Position numbers and translations under genes: made by a program. A DNA stretch of 64,000 bases from Ctena decussata (lineage: Eukaryota; Mollusca; Bivalvia; Lucinida; Lucinidae). Positions within the stretch are counted from its first letter, which is position 1. Each line of letters starts with the position of its first letter. The notes under the pieces were generated by a model. That model ran no database searches. It was given only the letters and a program-made list of their open reading frames with translations, and had not been told where the DNA came from. The stretch lies in contig OZ022500.1 of NCBI GenBank assembly GCA_963989385.1, forward strand, positions 107,735,842 through 107,799,841, read 5' to 3'. Shown one piece after another: positions 1 to 12,073 of this stretch.

Positions 1-841
1 CTGCCTTCTATCAGTATCCTTCATCAGGCCCTACTTGTTTTCGTAATTCTACGTATCTGAGGGACAGGACTATATCTAAAGGTGTTATGAACTGGTTCCG
101 ATGTCATTATTAAATGTTTTATCTAATATATGGAGACGACAATCCTTCGTTTTCAGCCAGTAAAAGAGGTTATTTTAGAAGAGGTATCACAATGCCAAAA
201 GGATTTTTTCCAGAATAAAAATTGCATATAAATCCATTCTTCCACCAATTACCAATGTTTAATGAAGTTTCACTAAAAGAAAGAATTAAATTTTCGTTAG
301 ATTTTTTATTTAAATAGACGAGATTGATTCTGCGAGGTCGTGCTACGTTTTTTATTCAAAAAGAGGTGTTTGCTGCACATAAAATGTCAAATGTACCCTA
401 TCCTTTGCAATGTTCTTCTGGTAAACTTCAGATAATCTGACAAAACCAAAAGGATTCGACGTCAGTATTAGTGCCCAACCCCTCTCTTCGCTGTATAAAC
501 CAATCTAAAGTTACAAGAATAGTACATGATGTACACATCAGGGAGGCTTATGAAGTTAAGCGAAAATAATCCTAATGTAAGATAATTTCGGGGACAGTCC
601 TAATTATTGTCAGTGCTAAATACTGTCTTTTCAAAATTCATGATATTACCTCGCAACTGCTTTGCTGTTTGAAAATTGCCACCAAGAAGCAAACACTGAT
701 ACAAAGTCAACAGCCTATCCAAGATACCCAATGGCAAATAGAAACACAAGAATTTCCTATATTATACAATTAACTATTCTTTCAAATAAAGTTTCGTTGA
801 AACTTACAGGTAGAAAAGAAGAAACTCAGACAAACCTGTCT
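1..841. other. No gene recognised
   Basis: AT-rich sequence with only short chance reading frames. I see no repeat that recurs elsewhere in the window and no RNA gene. Confidence 0.5.
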
Positions 842-2386
842 TTAAGACCGAAGACTCCAGGGGAGCTTATAGGATAGGCAGCCGTCCGTCGTCGTACGTC
901 TGTCGTCAACATTTTCAAACAACATCTCCTCTGAAGCCTGTGGGCCGATTGGGCCAAAATTTCATCTGTAGCATTGTTCGGCTAGGGCATTGAGAGTTTG
1001 TGTTTTTTATGAAAATCGGCTCTTTTGTTTGGTTGCTGTGGCAACTTGGAGTTCCCATAGACTCAAAATGGGGAAAATTGAAAAATGGCATTTACTGTCA
1101 AGCCGCTGCAGATTTTTGACGAAATTTTATAGAAATGTTCCTTAACAAGTCTTCTATTAGCTATATGTCTTTTTGCCCACTGCTCTTTTTATTGGTTGCC
1201 ATGGAAACCAAAATGCAAAAAATGGAACAAATATCTCCTCTGAAGCCACTGGGACAATAGGACCCAGACTTCATCTGTAGACTCCTTGTGCTTGGAGATT
1301 GAAAGTTTTTTTTTATGGAAATCAGCTCGTTAGTTAAGTTGCTATGGCAATCAGAGTTTCCATTGACTTATTACGGGGAAAATTGAAAAATGGTATTTAC
1401 TGCTAAGTCTTTGCAGATATGATTTTACAAAACTTTCATAGAAAAAATCCTTGAGTAGTCTTCTATAAGCCATATTTTTGTCCCACTGCTCACTTTTATG
1501 TGGTTGCATGGAAACCAAAATGAAAAATTGGAAAAAATATACTTAAATTATCTTCTCAAAAATCGTAAGCTCGAAGATGCTGAGACTTTATGGAAATATT
1601 CAACACATAATAAGCCTTTACAGATTTTTTTTCTTTTTTGTGAAAATCAGCTTAAATACGGTTGCTAAGACATCTGTGAGTTTCCATAGACCAGTAATGG
1701 GGGAAATTAAAAAATGACATCTACTGTCCAGGCACTGCAGATCTTTTGACAGAATTTTTATAGAAGTGTTCCATGAGTAGTCTTCAATCAGCCATATGAT
1801 TTTATGCCTACTTCTCATTTTTATTTCTTGCCATGGGAATCACAATGCAAAAATAGACAAATACCATAACATATCTCTTAAGAAACCATATGCTCTGTGA
1901 GGCAGAGACTTCATAGACGTACTAATTATATTAGCCTCTACAGATTTTGTTTTCCATCGTCAGTGTTCTAAGGATATGGTTGGTATGTCAACTTATATAA
2001 TGGAAAGAAACAAAAAAGGGATTCATTGCTAAGCCACTGCAGATATTCTGACCTTACGTTTTCAGAAATATTCCTTGTGGTCTTGTATCAGCCCTGTTTT
2101 TCTGCACACTGCTTATTTTGATTGGTTGTCATAGCAACCAAAATGAAAAAAAAAATAGCAAACCATCCTTTGAAAGTTATCTTTTTTTGTTGCCATGGCA
2201 ATCAAAATATGGAAAAAAAGTTATATAGTTTCTTATCAACTCAAAAGACTGTCAGACTGAGACTGTGTGGTATGTTTATTTTTGTATTAGCCTGTACAAA
2301 TGTGACAGCAATTTTTTATACTGTCCAAATGAGATAGCAGTTTTGAGCTAGAGATCAGGTGAGCTTTGTGGCCCGTGGGCATCTTG
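842..2386 (-). mobile_element. Tandem-core (Helentron-like) element, GCTCACCTG type
   Basis: On the minus strand the element begins near 2386 with CAAGATGCCCACGGGCC, followed by GCTCACCTGA. It ends near 842 after a GACG/GTCG-rich stretch (about 885-910) and a weak hairpin. The core is about four degenerate tandem units of roughly 310 bp; each contains a TTGCCATGGAAACCAAAATG-like block (about 1195, 1505, 1835, 2130, 2195) and a tail like CTTCTATTAGCCATAT. The architecture matches the better preserved copies at 32842 and 49079, but this copy is more diverged and its 3' end is approximate. No protein is encoded; the short frames inside are repeat artefacts. Confidence 0.7.
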
Positions 2387-3167
2387 ATTCAGCATAGTTT
2401 TCCCTGTATTAAGCAAGCACCCGTCTTACGCAAAAGGGTTTGCCCTGCCCTTGAGGGCTTGCTTTAGACAAGTTTGGCTGTACTGCACGCTGAATTCAGA
2501 TTGACTGCAGTAAAATCTAAGCTATTTACCAACAGTTTGAGATATTTAGGTAAGCCCAAAGTAATCAGATAGGAGTGAAAGCAATTGGTATTGATCTACA
2601 AATTTGTATCAAGTAAAGAAGCCAAATTCATTCAATTTACACAAGATTAGAGAATGTTTTCGAAGCTTTAACGGCTTGATTGTGAATTCATGTAAGTTGT
2701 TGACTAAACATTTGACCTAATTCTCATTCAGCCGAAATAACCAGATAACAAATATCAAAAGAGTCTTTAGACATTTCAGAAAAAAGGAAACATTCTATAT
2801 AAAAGCTTAAGAGTATATTTGTGATTTTATTGTCACTAGGGGGTCTTACTGCACTATCGCATTGTGAGGTGGATTGTTATTGCAGATCAATTTTCTATAT
2901 CTATGGGTATTTTAGTAGCATCGGGAAAGTCAGGGGATTTAACTTGAAACTAATTTCGTTCGTGCTAAATGAACCTTATCAAAGTTGTTGATGACAGACA
3001 TATCTGATGGCGTATGATATGAGTCTTCTGGCACCTAGCCAACCAAGCAAATAATTTTATTTAAAGGTCAGTTCCAACAAATAACAAATGCTGAAAAGAT
3101 AAAACCAATTTGAATGCATTTGCACATGGATAAACATTTAGAACTAGATTTTACTGCACGTTAATTA
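2387..3167. other. No gene recognised
   Basis: AT-rich unique-looking sequence. I found nothing supportable here. Confidence 0.4.
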
Positions 3168-3502
3168 TCACAGGGTATAATCGATTCCGCCAAATGTCGC
3201 TTCCTGCAGAGACTGTACATCATATTTGGCTTCCGCCGAGACTGTCCGCGAACTCTTGCTTCCTGCCGAGACTTCTGTACATGATAAATGACTTCCTGCA
3301 GAGACTGTCCGCGCAATTCTGCTTCCTGCCGAGGCTCTCGGCAGGAAGCAGAATCATGCGGACAGTCTCGGCAGGAAGCCATTTTTCGAGGACAGTAGTC
3401 TCTGAAGGAAGCAAGAATTCGCGGACAGTCTCGGCGGAAGCCAAATATGACGGACAGTCTCTGCAGGAAGCGAAAATTGGCGGAATCGATTATACCCTGT
3501 GA
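3168..3502. mobile_element. Palindromic MITE with tandem motifs in both arms
   Basis: The terminal inverted repeats TCACAGGGTATAATCGATTC and their complement meet at a centre near 3338, so the whole 335 bp is one long inverted repeat. Each arm holds about four direct repeats of CTTCCTGCCGAGACTGTCCG-like motifs. TTA flanks both ends (3165-3167 and 3503-3505), consistent with a 3-bp target duplication. Arg- and Ser-rich reading frames appear on both strands because of the repeats and are not genes. The superfamily is not assigned. Confidence 0.85.
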
Positions 3503-3928
3503 TTATTCAAAATGAAAATATGATTTGGGCAGATTTCTCTAACTCAATTCATAACTTAACTACATACTGGTTATATTGAAAACTCTGCACCTTACCTTCT
3601 ATATCACAGATGATGAGACGTTTCTTGAAATAAGCCACAATATGAACGTATGGCAAAGGGAATACTATTCATATTGATATAACGGGGCAAGTTTGAAACC
3701 TTTTCTTTCAGGAAAGCTGCTGATGCCAAAACAAGGTCATATCTTCACACTTATGTGCTGTTTTTTAACATCATGATACTACAGATAGATGACGGAGCGT
3801 TCTACAAAACCAAATTCAGCTCTGACATCGGTGCGATGCATAAAGCAGGAGACGCCTCTGGCCTCAGCTAAATATGACAGTCAAAATAAAAGACAATGGA
3901 CCAACTCGGAGCCAGGCGGTACAGCCAT
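3503..3928. other. No gene recognised
   Basis: No repeat or coding signal that I can support. Confidence 0.4.
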
Positions 3929-4038
3929 CCCAGCGGGCACATGACGTCGAAATGACGTCATACTGACGTCGATGTGACGTCATTACGTCGCATCGACGTC
4001 AGTACGACGTCATTTCAACGTCATGTGCCTGCTCGGAT
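3929..4038. repeat. Imperfect palindrome dense in TGACGTCA
   Basis: Arms starting GGGCACATGACGTCGAAATG are mirrored around about 3985. The segment carries roughly nine ACGTC/GACGT units, several forming the full CRE octamer TGACGTCA. A diverged relative with CAACGTT/ACGTTG units and the end motif GTGCTCACTGGGT lies at about 63330-63430. It looks like the terminal part of a dispersed repeat and not a promoter, although the octamers are consensus CREB/ATF sites. Confidence 0.7.
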
Positions 4039-4683
4039 TAGTTCCGCTGCACCTCTTGGGGAACATTGAGAACTGAAACAACAACAACTTGCCAATCTCA
4101 AATTACTTACTTTACCAGATGATAGATGTCTAGCACTAGTTAAATATTCCTGTTGAAAACGTCGTCTGGAATTTAAGCAGAAAAAAAATCAGATTCCGTG
4201 CAGATTAATCTAACAGTATACAGGGCTTATATTAAGAAAAGACACATAAACAAACAATATAATAACACTGCCTGATATACAAATTGAGAAATCTAATAGT
4301 AAAATTCTATTCATTTGTAGATAAAATGATTTTTCTTGAGGTGAGTAAAGAATCAACCACGGAAACCGCTGCAACGGTAATCGAATTTATGACAAATTAC
4401 ACTGTAACTGCTAACAGCGGGTAACGAACATGCATGCCTTTTATATTGAAAGTGTCCTACACTATATTTTGGTTGTAAAAAAGCACTGCAGAATATACCT
4501 GTAGTATTCTAAAATTCCTGCAGGCACTCATCATTTAAACGGTTGAATCTGTGTGCTGCAACAGTCTTGTGGGCAGAATATAATAGTGGCAATCTCATTT
4601 GATCATATCTACATGACAATCAGCGCACTTTTAGACTGTGACTGATTGAGTTCCACCATAGATGTAAGTACATGCACACATTT
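4039..4683. other. No gene recognised
   Basis: AT-rich sequence without a supportable feature. Confidence 0.4.
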
Positions 4684-4867
4684 GAGCCGCCATACGGGAA
4701 AACCAACGAGATGGCATGTACGCCCAGCGAAGACTCAGATCAGCCAGGGCATCCGCCTAGTCCGATAAAAATACTTCACTGTCCGCATGGAAGTAACTGC
4801 GACCCTTAGCTACGCTTTAAGCTCTGAGCGCGCATGCCACTTTGGTGGTTTTCTCGTGTCGTGGCTT
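4684..4867. mobile_element. Degenerate copy of the GAGCCGCGACAC palindromic MITE
   Basis: It starts GAGCCGCCATACGGGAAAAC, contains AGACTCAGATCAGCCAGGGC and ends GGTTTTCTCGTGTCGTGGCT. This is the same order as the complete copies at 51755, 59754 and 63484, but about 50 bp shorter and much diverged. Confidence 0.75.
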
Positions 4868-5106
4868 ATATTTACATGTAAATAAGCGCACTTTAAGACT
4901 TAGCCTGGTTCAGTTTCATCATAGATATAAGTACATGAACACATTTTATAATAAATGATGAAGTAACATTCCAGCGGAAATAAAAGTTCAACATTCGCTC
5001 AATGGCGATATCATTTTCCTACTGTATTTAGTATTCCTTTGGCAATGTATATGAATGAATAGAAGCTGTTTCTATTAATCTATGGAACAAATGTCTCACT
5101 CAAACA

Positions 5107-5328
5107 GGGGCCGTATTTATAAAACGACTTAAGTGGTTGCTATGCTGTTGCTGAGGCTGAATTTCTATGAAGGAGATGCCCTACAACTATGAAATTTGCT
5201 CTGGAGGAACAGTCTAAAAAGACTGTTCCTCCAGAGCAAATTTCATATTTGTAGGGAATCTCCTTCATTGAAAGGTAGCCTTAGCAACAGCATAGCAACC
5301 ACTTAAGTCGTTTTATAAATACGGCCCC
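5107..5328. mobile_element. Fold-back MITE, GGGGCCGTATTTATAAAACG family
   Basis: A 222-bp nearly perfect inverted repeat. Each arm runs GGGGCCGTATTTATAAAACG, then a GGTTGCTATGCTGTTGCT block, then GAAATTTGCTCTGGAGGAAC, to a centre of AGTCT/AGACT. Two further copies are at 22034-22255 and 53433-53655, so this is a dispersed family. Transcribed, it would form a hairpin of about 105 bp. Confidence 0.88.
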
Positions 5329-5961
5329 AGCTGTTTATGTACTCTGGAGGAAAGCTGTCTCGGGCTGAATATCGTTGCAATTAATTTAAATATAATCAAT
5401 CAAACTTATAGACCTGTCATAAATCATAAGCGTTTAAAATGTAAATAATAAAGTGTAGACAAAGCAATATACGAGGGTCATTTCAGAAATAGTGTAAATG
5501 AGGCGGCCATTTTTAGGAATGTTGACAGATTTTTGAAATTTATGTCTTAACTTTCAGATTTACATATCACCCAATGGCATTCACTCAAAAAATTTGAGGC
5601 TCTGGTATTTTCTTCCCAATTATGTCTTGACAAGTGTTGTTAGGGTAAGGACACTGAGTAGAAACAGACAGAATATTTATGTAAAGACAAATTCATATTT
5701 TCTTATCTCTGGATACAACCAGCTCTGGAGTGATACATATAATAACTGTTATACTGAAAATATTTCAGTATGAAAAATATCGTATTACCCTTGCTAACAC
5801 ACAAGATTTACCTTGCAAGATAGGCTAATCATAGAACAATGCGCATTATTGATGACATCACTTCCTGCGCTAAATTGAAATGTATAGTAGGTTGTTTAAA
5901 CTTCCATTTTGTGGTCAAATTAATTGAACGTAAATGTTTGGTGACATATATGAAACAAAAA
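5329..5961. other. No gene recognised
   Basis: AT-rich, no supportable feature. Confidence 0.4.
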
Positions 5962-6294
5962 ATAAATAAATTTTAAGAGTAGCTACACTTCAGGAACTGA
6001 CTGAATCAGATCCCAAACCCTATCCCCAACATCAAAGGGAAAGATTGACAAAGACGTCCCAACAAACAACAAATTACAAGTGATAAGCCTAATCAGCAGC
6101 TCTTTCCCAAATAGGTGGCAACTCAGCTATCTTTATTGAACTAAATAATTTAGACCAACAGAAGGGTTACAACAGACTAAGTAAATTATACGAAAAACAT
6201 TTAACAATTATTTTTACCTATTTTCTATTTTTATTATAGAAGCGTTAAAATGAGAACACGATAAATTAAACAGCACCGAACATAAAACAAATAA
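5962..6294 (-). mobile_element. Inverted copy of the Naiad 3' tail
   Basis: The reverse complement matches 13938-14272 almost throughout, from ACATAAAACAAAT at the inner end to CAGTCAGTTCCTGAAGTGTAG at the outer end. Only the terminal ~330 bp is present, with no coding part. Penelope-like elements often leave partial and inverted copies of their terminal (pseudo-LTR) sequence. This copy lies about 7.6 kb upstream of the main element, in the opposite orientation. Confidence 0.88.
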
Positions 6295-7358
6295 GATTTA
6301 ATTCGTCATGCTTGTTTTCTGTTATAAATAATTTTTTATGACACCTTATGCTCTTTTGTCAGTGGCCTACCTGATTTTTACGATAAGTTTCCCCACCCAC
6401 CCACATATTTCAATGTCAGTTTGTCATATCAAATAACAAGTCTTTCAAGTCTTTATATATGAATTTTTCTACCAATATGTCCCTTTAATTTTTGACATTA
6501 AACAAAGTTAAATATATTGAGCCTGTGTCTTTTCATAAGTTTCATTTTATTTTTTTATATTTTACATGAATTGGTGCTATTCTGCAACTTCAGGCGTGGG
6601 GTTTGCACACGTATCATCCAGTTTCATCAGTGATTTGATGCCAGTCGTAACAAAATATAGTGACCTAATCATTTCAGTAACAAAGTGTCTGTCATGTGTT
6701 GAAATTAGATGTGACTGAGTCAAAAACACACTTTTATTGATATTATGCATTTATAATAACTTTGCATAAATAACCACATAGCATACAAAAAAAACTCGTT
6801 TATTATGTTACTTTTGGAGAATCTGGAAACGATTTCTGTACAACTTTCTAATTTACATTGAAAGGACAGTACTACGTGTTTCTTTATTAAAATATATCAT
6901 TTTCCCATTGAGCAAACAGCAATAGAACTCGAGAGACTTTCAGTGAAAATGTATAGTTTCCAGTATCCACACCCTTATGACGTATAAGCACATGTTGTCA
7001 TGCATGGGTGACTTAGAAATTCTTTTAATGCATACGATTCTAAAGCACTTAAATTTAGCTTTCCAATGATATATAACACCACTGCTAAATATCAGCCAGT
7101 AGGCTAACATGAGATCATTTACATTATTTCTGAAATGCCCCTCGAACTGTCATTATGAAGCAGCTAACAGTTTGATAGTAATGGGCTTTTACGGTTTCAA
7201 TTTTGACTGCAATATTGCAGGGCCAACCTCCAAAGAATAGCTGCCTAGCCAACCATAAATCGGATGTAGGCAAACAGTGCCGACCAAGATCAGACGCCAT
7301 ATACTTTAGCATAAAACAAATGGACATTTCTGCTTAAATTGAAATACAAATAATAATA
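6295..7358. other. No gene recognised
   Basis: AT-rich sequence with no supportable gene or repeat. Confidence 0.4.
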
Positions 7359-7379
7359 AAAAAAAAAAAAAAAAAAAAA
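7359..7379. repeat. Poly(A) run
   Basis: A homopolymer of about 20 A, 65 bp upstream of a dinucleotide microsatellite. Confidence 0.9.
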
Positions 7380-7445
7380 CAACATTTGATAAGAACAGAA
7401 TAGTTTACTCGGCACAAAGGGGTTGACGAAGATACAATGAAATGA

Positions 7446-7460
7446 CACACACACACACAT

Positions 7461-7514
<54 letters not shown>
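7446..7514. repeat. Compound microsatellite (CA)n(GA)n
   Basis: About 30 bp of CA followed by about 38 bp of GA. Long Leu/Ser/Cys-rich frames across it on the minus strand come from the repeat. Confidence 0.95.
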
Positions 7515-7515
<1 letters not shown>

Positions 7516-8649
7516 AAAACGAACTGCAATGCACTGAAACATGAACAAGGAATTTCAAATGAATTAATGTTCAAATTCTTTATTACTCTCAGTTTTACAT
7601 AAATAAACAACACGAAGAGCAACAGGCATATTCTAAATATACGACAGAAACAACAAAATGCTAATTTGCAAAAGAACGCATTTCTGCAGTCCTTCCTTAT
7701 TATACTGAGTGTGGCACTTAGTCTAATAAAGAAAAACTGCAACAATGCGTTTTTGTCTCGCCTCCGACTAACAGAAGCGAGACATATGCATCACTCTCCC
7801 GGTGTGGTTGCTTTGTCAGGTTGTTGCGTTTAGCTCTGTTTTGTGACACCGCGCTGTCAGGCCAGACACAATAGTACATAGAATTCTTGTTTTGAACAGC
7901 TAGCACTAAACCCACCAGAGATCTAATTCGAGTTTATGCATCATGCGACCTCATCTGACGACTTTTAGAATAACACTTGCTTGAAGGGATACCTCAATTG
8001 ATCCTTAAGTGATCGAGTCAATCGTTTATCGAAGGTAGGCGAAAACATGAGTGCTCTAAAAGTGATAAACCACCTTCCGTTAGCAGAACTTGTCTATTTA
8101 ACATGCGATCAAAATAAGCGCTGAGATTCCTAACGGTTTTCTTAATCACTAGCCGGCTCATTTGAAAAAGATCCTTGCCGTCCAACTAATACTTACATCA
8201 CTATGACATAATTTCCCTACATATTCCCTGTACAATTTCGGGAACCTATGCCAGTTACCATGGGCTTGATTGCGCTGGTGTTTATTATCTACAATGAGTA
8301 ACGACCGCCATCTTCAGGTTTTAAGGCCAAGGCCTGACCGTGCTCCACATGAAATCGCGAAAGAAGCTGTGCAGTGGTTTTGGAAAAGGTTCGCTTGAAT
8401 TATTTCAGTTGTTAACGAACAGTGCATGGCGTACTATGAGCACATTGCGCTTTGCATCGGACAGAAGATGCAAACACCAACAAAAAAAAACTGCTTTGAT
8501 TTAGTCTAACACACGTGTCGTCATGTACAAAGTGAGTTCTAAACGATGATATAATGCACTGACGAGTTGTTTTCACTTCATGGTACATGTGCAAGTCTGC
8601 CGAGTACAATGGGTACGGGAGTGGCTTGGTGATGTTGCTGCATAATTTT
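7515..8649. other. No gene recognised
   Basis: No coding or repeat signal that I can support. Confidence 0.4.
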
Positions 8650-8850
8650 CAGTGCCTGGGTGTCCACTAATTTGGATTGTAGTAGGACAAGGGCTTACTA
8701 ATCTTGCAATAGATACGGGTGGGATGCTTGGTTTATTTTCTCTCGTCTATCAAACTTCTTTTCTTTCTCCCTCTCTCTTGCAGACGGCTCGGTATAGACT
8801 GAAATACTGTCTCAAAGAGCTGTTAAACCAAAATCACCAACGAACAAACT
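8650..8850 (+). mobile_element. SINE family 2 copy, 5'-truncated
   Basis: It shares GTAGGACAAGGGCTTACTAA, the block TTCTCTCGTCTATCA, the CTCCCTCTCTC stretch, CGGTATAGACTGAAATACTG and the end CAAAGAGCTGTTAAACCAAA with the fuller copy at 40436-40666. The 5' part is missing. Confidence 0.85.
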
Positions 8851-8861
8851 ATGGATACGTT

Positions 8862-8909
8862 CGGCATGATTACTTGGATAAGCCCGAGTTTACCCAAGTA
8901 ATCATGCCG
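8862..8909. repeat. Perfect-armed inverted repeat
   Basis: CGGCATGATTACTTGG is mirrored by CCAAGTAATCATGCCG, separated by about 16 bp. It follows directly on the SINE copy. Confidence 0.85.
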
Positions 8910-10482
8910 ATCATGTCCAATATTTCTTTTGATGTTGCAACCGTGGTGAAGATAGGTACCGTGATGATTTATCTAGAATTGTTCGGCTTCTTTTCAGCAA
9001 TTATTCTGACAAACTAACGCTGAAGAAGAATGATTCATGACTATCTCCCACTAAGATTTGGTCTGTATCTGCATAAAACTTTTGTATGATGTCGCTGGAA
9101 AGCATTTTTATGATTATATCGTATAAATAATCAAGTATTCGTATGTGTATGTTAATAGGTCAGCATAAATCTGAATTCGTCAGGCTACATGGCATTAAAT
9201 GGCAAGAGGACTATCGACTCTAAAAAACTAGTTCTTTCAATATGTAGCTACAAGACTGGAATAATTGTGGAAATGTTGACTTTGTATTAAAGCATAAATA
9301 CCAGCATTGCATGGGTAGCTATTTGCATGAATCTGAAATAGAAAAGTTATACTTCAGTACAACTAAATGATACGACAAGAAAACTAAGCTTATAAAAACT
9401 CCGAATGAAGATGCCAACAGTCAGAGTTCTCAGCCTTCAAAGGTAAAGTTAAACAAAGACGATAAATCATTACAGTACGTACAACGTACAGAGATACCGA
9501 CAAACAAAATATATTCATGAAACACTATGCCCCCAACCGCATGCTTGCCTCTAAAGAAGGTTCATCCCATAATGTATAAGTCAGAAAGTGGTATAACTCA
9601 ACCAAGCATTAAGAAAATTGGCTAAAAAGGTCATATACACTTTGGCCTGTGACTGTATGCTAAATACAAAAATCATGGCCTAAGGGGTTCTTCAGATATT
9701 TTGTTCACAAAAGTAAATAGGAAAATTCTCAGGAACTGGCGCAATTCAATCCCAGATCCCATCTGGCATTAATCGTCCATATTTTAATTGAAAGACGGTA
9801 TTTACAAAAAATAAGAATCATCTGGGCTTCTTCCACCCATTGGTTTATTTGATATGTTGTGTAGTTAATAGCTTCTAGTCTTTTGGAATCACGCAGTCCA
9901 GTTAGAGAAGTTCTAAAATACACTAATACTACGATTCGGCGCAAGAAGACAGGAGCAGCACTGGGGTGTTAGCGACTGTGTCAGTTCCTGTTCGTCGCCT
10001 CACTGCTGAAAATATTTAAAGGAGCAGCTGATATTTTCCCATAGACATTACGACAACATATACCCAGTTCCACGGCCCATGAATTCGATCGCCAAAGGTC
10101 AAGAATTTCTAATTCCTTTGCAGCTGTTGTAAGAACGATCGAAGTTTAAGGCAACAAGAATTTCAATACAACTGATACCCTGATCATTTCCATGGAACAA
10201 ATTTTGCATTTTTTTATTTTTCTGAAACTGAGGCATTTTTCTCGAAGTCTATAAAATCTCAGAAACTAGAGTTCAAAGTGACCCTTTCAAACAGGTCACC
10301 TTGTTAGACATTCAGCTTCATAGGCAAAATGATCGTGTTGATTTGGGTTGTAATTTCCCTGTTCTGAAAAAATGCAATTTTTAATCAAAATTTCATTTGT
10401 ACAAAAATCAGTCCATGAACATGGGCAGGGCATATATTGGTTCAAAACTTGTGCTGTCAGTAATCTCGACCCTCTTTAAAAC
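8910..10482. other. No gene recognised
   Basis: AT-rich. The stretch 9727-9770 faintly resembles the outer end of the Naiad tail in reverse, but too weakly to call. Confidence 0.35.
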
Positions 10483-10725
10483 ATGGCAAAATTGGAATTT
10501 CCGTGTCTTTGTCGAGCGAAAGTAAATGGCCCTCAAAGTGAGGATGCGTTGCAATGTCCTCTATGGAAATATATTTGGCGTTCCTTTAACTATTTTGAGC
10601 AGTGTATTAACAATCACGAATGGACTTTAAGGTATTTCGATTTCAATGTTTATCATTATTGCTATTATAATTGTCATGTTTTAGGGAAGGGTGTGGTTAG
10701 TGTTTGTAAATATTCTATCTATTAA
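10483..10725 (+). pseudogene. Possible N-terminal remnant of the Naiad ORF
   Basis: An 80-codon open stretch directly upstream of the Naiad nuclease domain. It is Cys-, Tyr- and His-rich (CLC near the start, CPLWKYIW, YHYCYYNCHV) and ends in TAA. The reading shifts relative to the nuclease frame, which begins about 70 bp further on. It may be the degraded start of the element's protein or unrelated sequence; I do not recognise the domain. Confidence 0.35.
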
Positions 10726-11659
10726 GCATCTTTTCAACTTATTCCTTTGAAGGAGACTGATACTGATATACGTTTTAACCTGAAAAACACAAAATTGCAA
10801 CATGCAATATGTTGGACAAACTAGTCGTGCCCTTAAGAAACGATTTGGTGAACATTATCGTAGAATTAAAAATCCTAAAAAAATTGATACTTTTCTTTAT
10901 CAACATTTTAAACGTACAGGCCATTCTCCTGCTGACGTATCTATACAGCCAGCAGAGAAAATAATTTATGACACTAAATCATCCTCGCGTTTCCAAAATA
11001 TAAAGAGACACGAGGTTGAATTAAAATGGATAAAATTGTTACAAACTGCATTTCCATTAGGGTTTAATGACAACATTTATCAAGAAGGTAACATTTCGAA
11101 AATGCCTAATTTTGATGTATTTTCTCTTTTTGATATTCCAAAACGCAAGCATAGAAGTCATGGTTTAAGAAAAAATGGTAACATAAAACGAAAAAATACT
11201 GCTGTTAAGAAAACCAATACTTCCCTTAAAATTTTGTCGGAAATACTAAAAAACCAAGGTCGACATTCTATGCTCTCATTTTTATGTTCTCTTCCGGTTT
11301 CTGTTAAATGCATTTTAGATAATGAGGCTAATAAGTTCTACGATAAGGGTCATCAACTGTACGTGGCCGCACTCCTGACAAGATGTTATACTCAACATGC
11401 TCTTCGTCCACTAATCGAATCTGAGATCAACCATAAAAGACATTTTCTCAAAATTCCTTTTATAAATAAAGGAATTGATTTTATTGACCTACAAAGTATT
11501 TTTAAGGATCGGTCTGTAACTGCATCGATCCCGGATTATTTCGTGAATAAGGAGCCACCTATCATATGTTATAAATATAACAAACCAATTAGAAACACTA
11601 TATTTAACTTTAATAAACTGGTCTCAGATCTTGATGTTCATACAAATACACCCGATACA

Positions 11660-11662
11660 TGA
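11660..11662 (+). other. In-frame TGA at the CxC linker, candidate Sec codon
   Basis: The reading is open on both sides: TNTPDT before and DCTDSKFIYPAAGHVITG after. The TGA sits where the first Cys of the clade's CxC motif is expected, giving U-x-C. Cys-to-Sec replacement is known for Naiad proteins of clams. Confidence 0.7.
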
Positions 11663-12073
11663 GATTGTACAGACTCCAAATTTATCTATCCTGCCGCTGG
11701 CCATGTCATTACAGGGAATCTTAATATTATTTCAGATTCAAGAATTCGTAACATTATTTCGAAGGGACCAAAATATAGATTTCCTAACCGTATTGATTTC
11801 AAAAAATGTAGGGAAGATATAGCCTGTTCTTTAACTGATTTTGGTAATCGATGGTGCAAGCGGGAACATGTTGAGTCTGATGCCTTAAAGGAATGGAAGG
11901 TGAACATTTTTAATGTAATGGATAAACGTATTAAGTTCTATTCCCAAAACACAAATCTTTTGCCGCCTAAACCTAAATCAACATTTCGTCACCTGAAGTT
12001 GGGTATCCAGCAGTTTCATAGTAAGAACGTTCTGGTTCCAGCAGACAAGGCTGCAAATAACGTTGTCGTTGTT

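Noticed and set aside
3161..3502. Overlapping frames on both strands in the palindrome
   Set aside because: Frames arise from mirrored GAGACTGTCCG repeats; the element is a MITE.
7290..7745. Minus-strand ORF with Leu/Ser and Cys/Val runs
   Set aside because: It is a translation of the (CA)n(GA)n microsatellite and the poly(A) run.
9727..9960. Additional Naiad tail copy
   Set aside because: Only a short stretch near 9730-9770 resembles the outer end; the rest does not follow the tail order.
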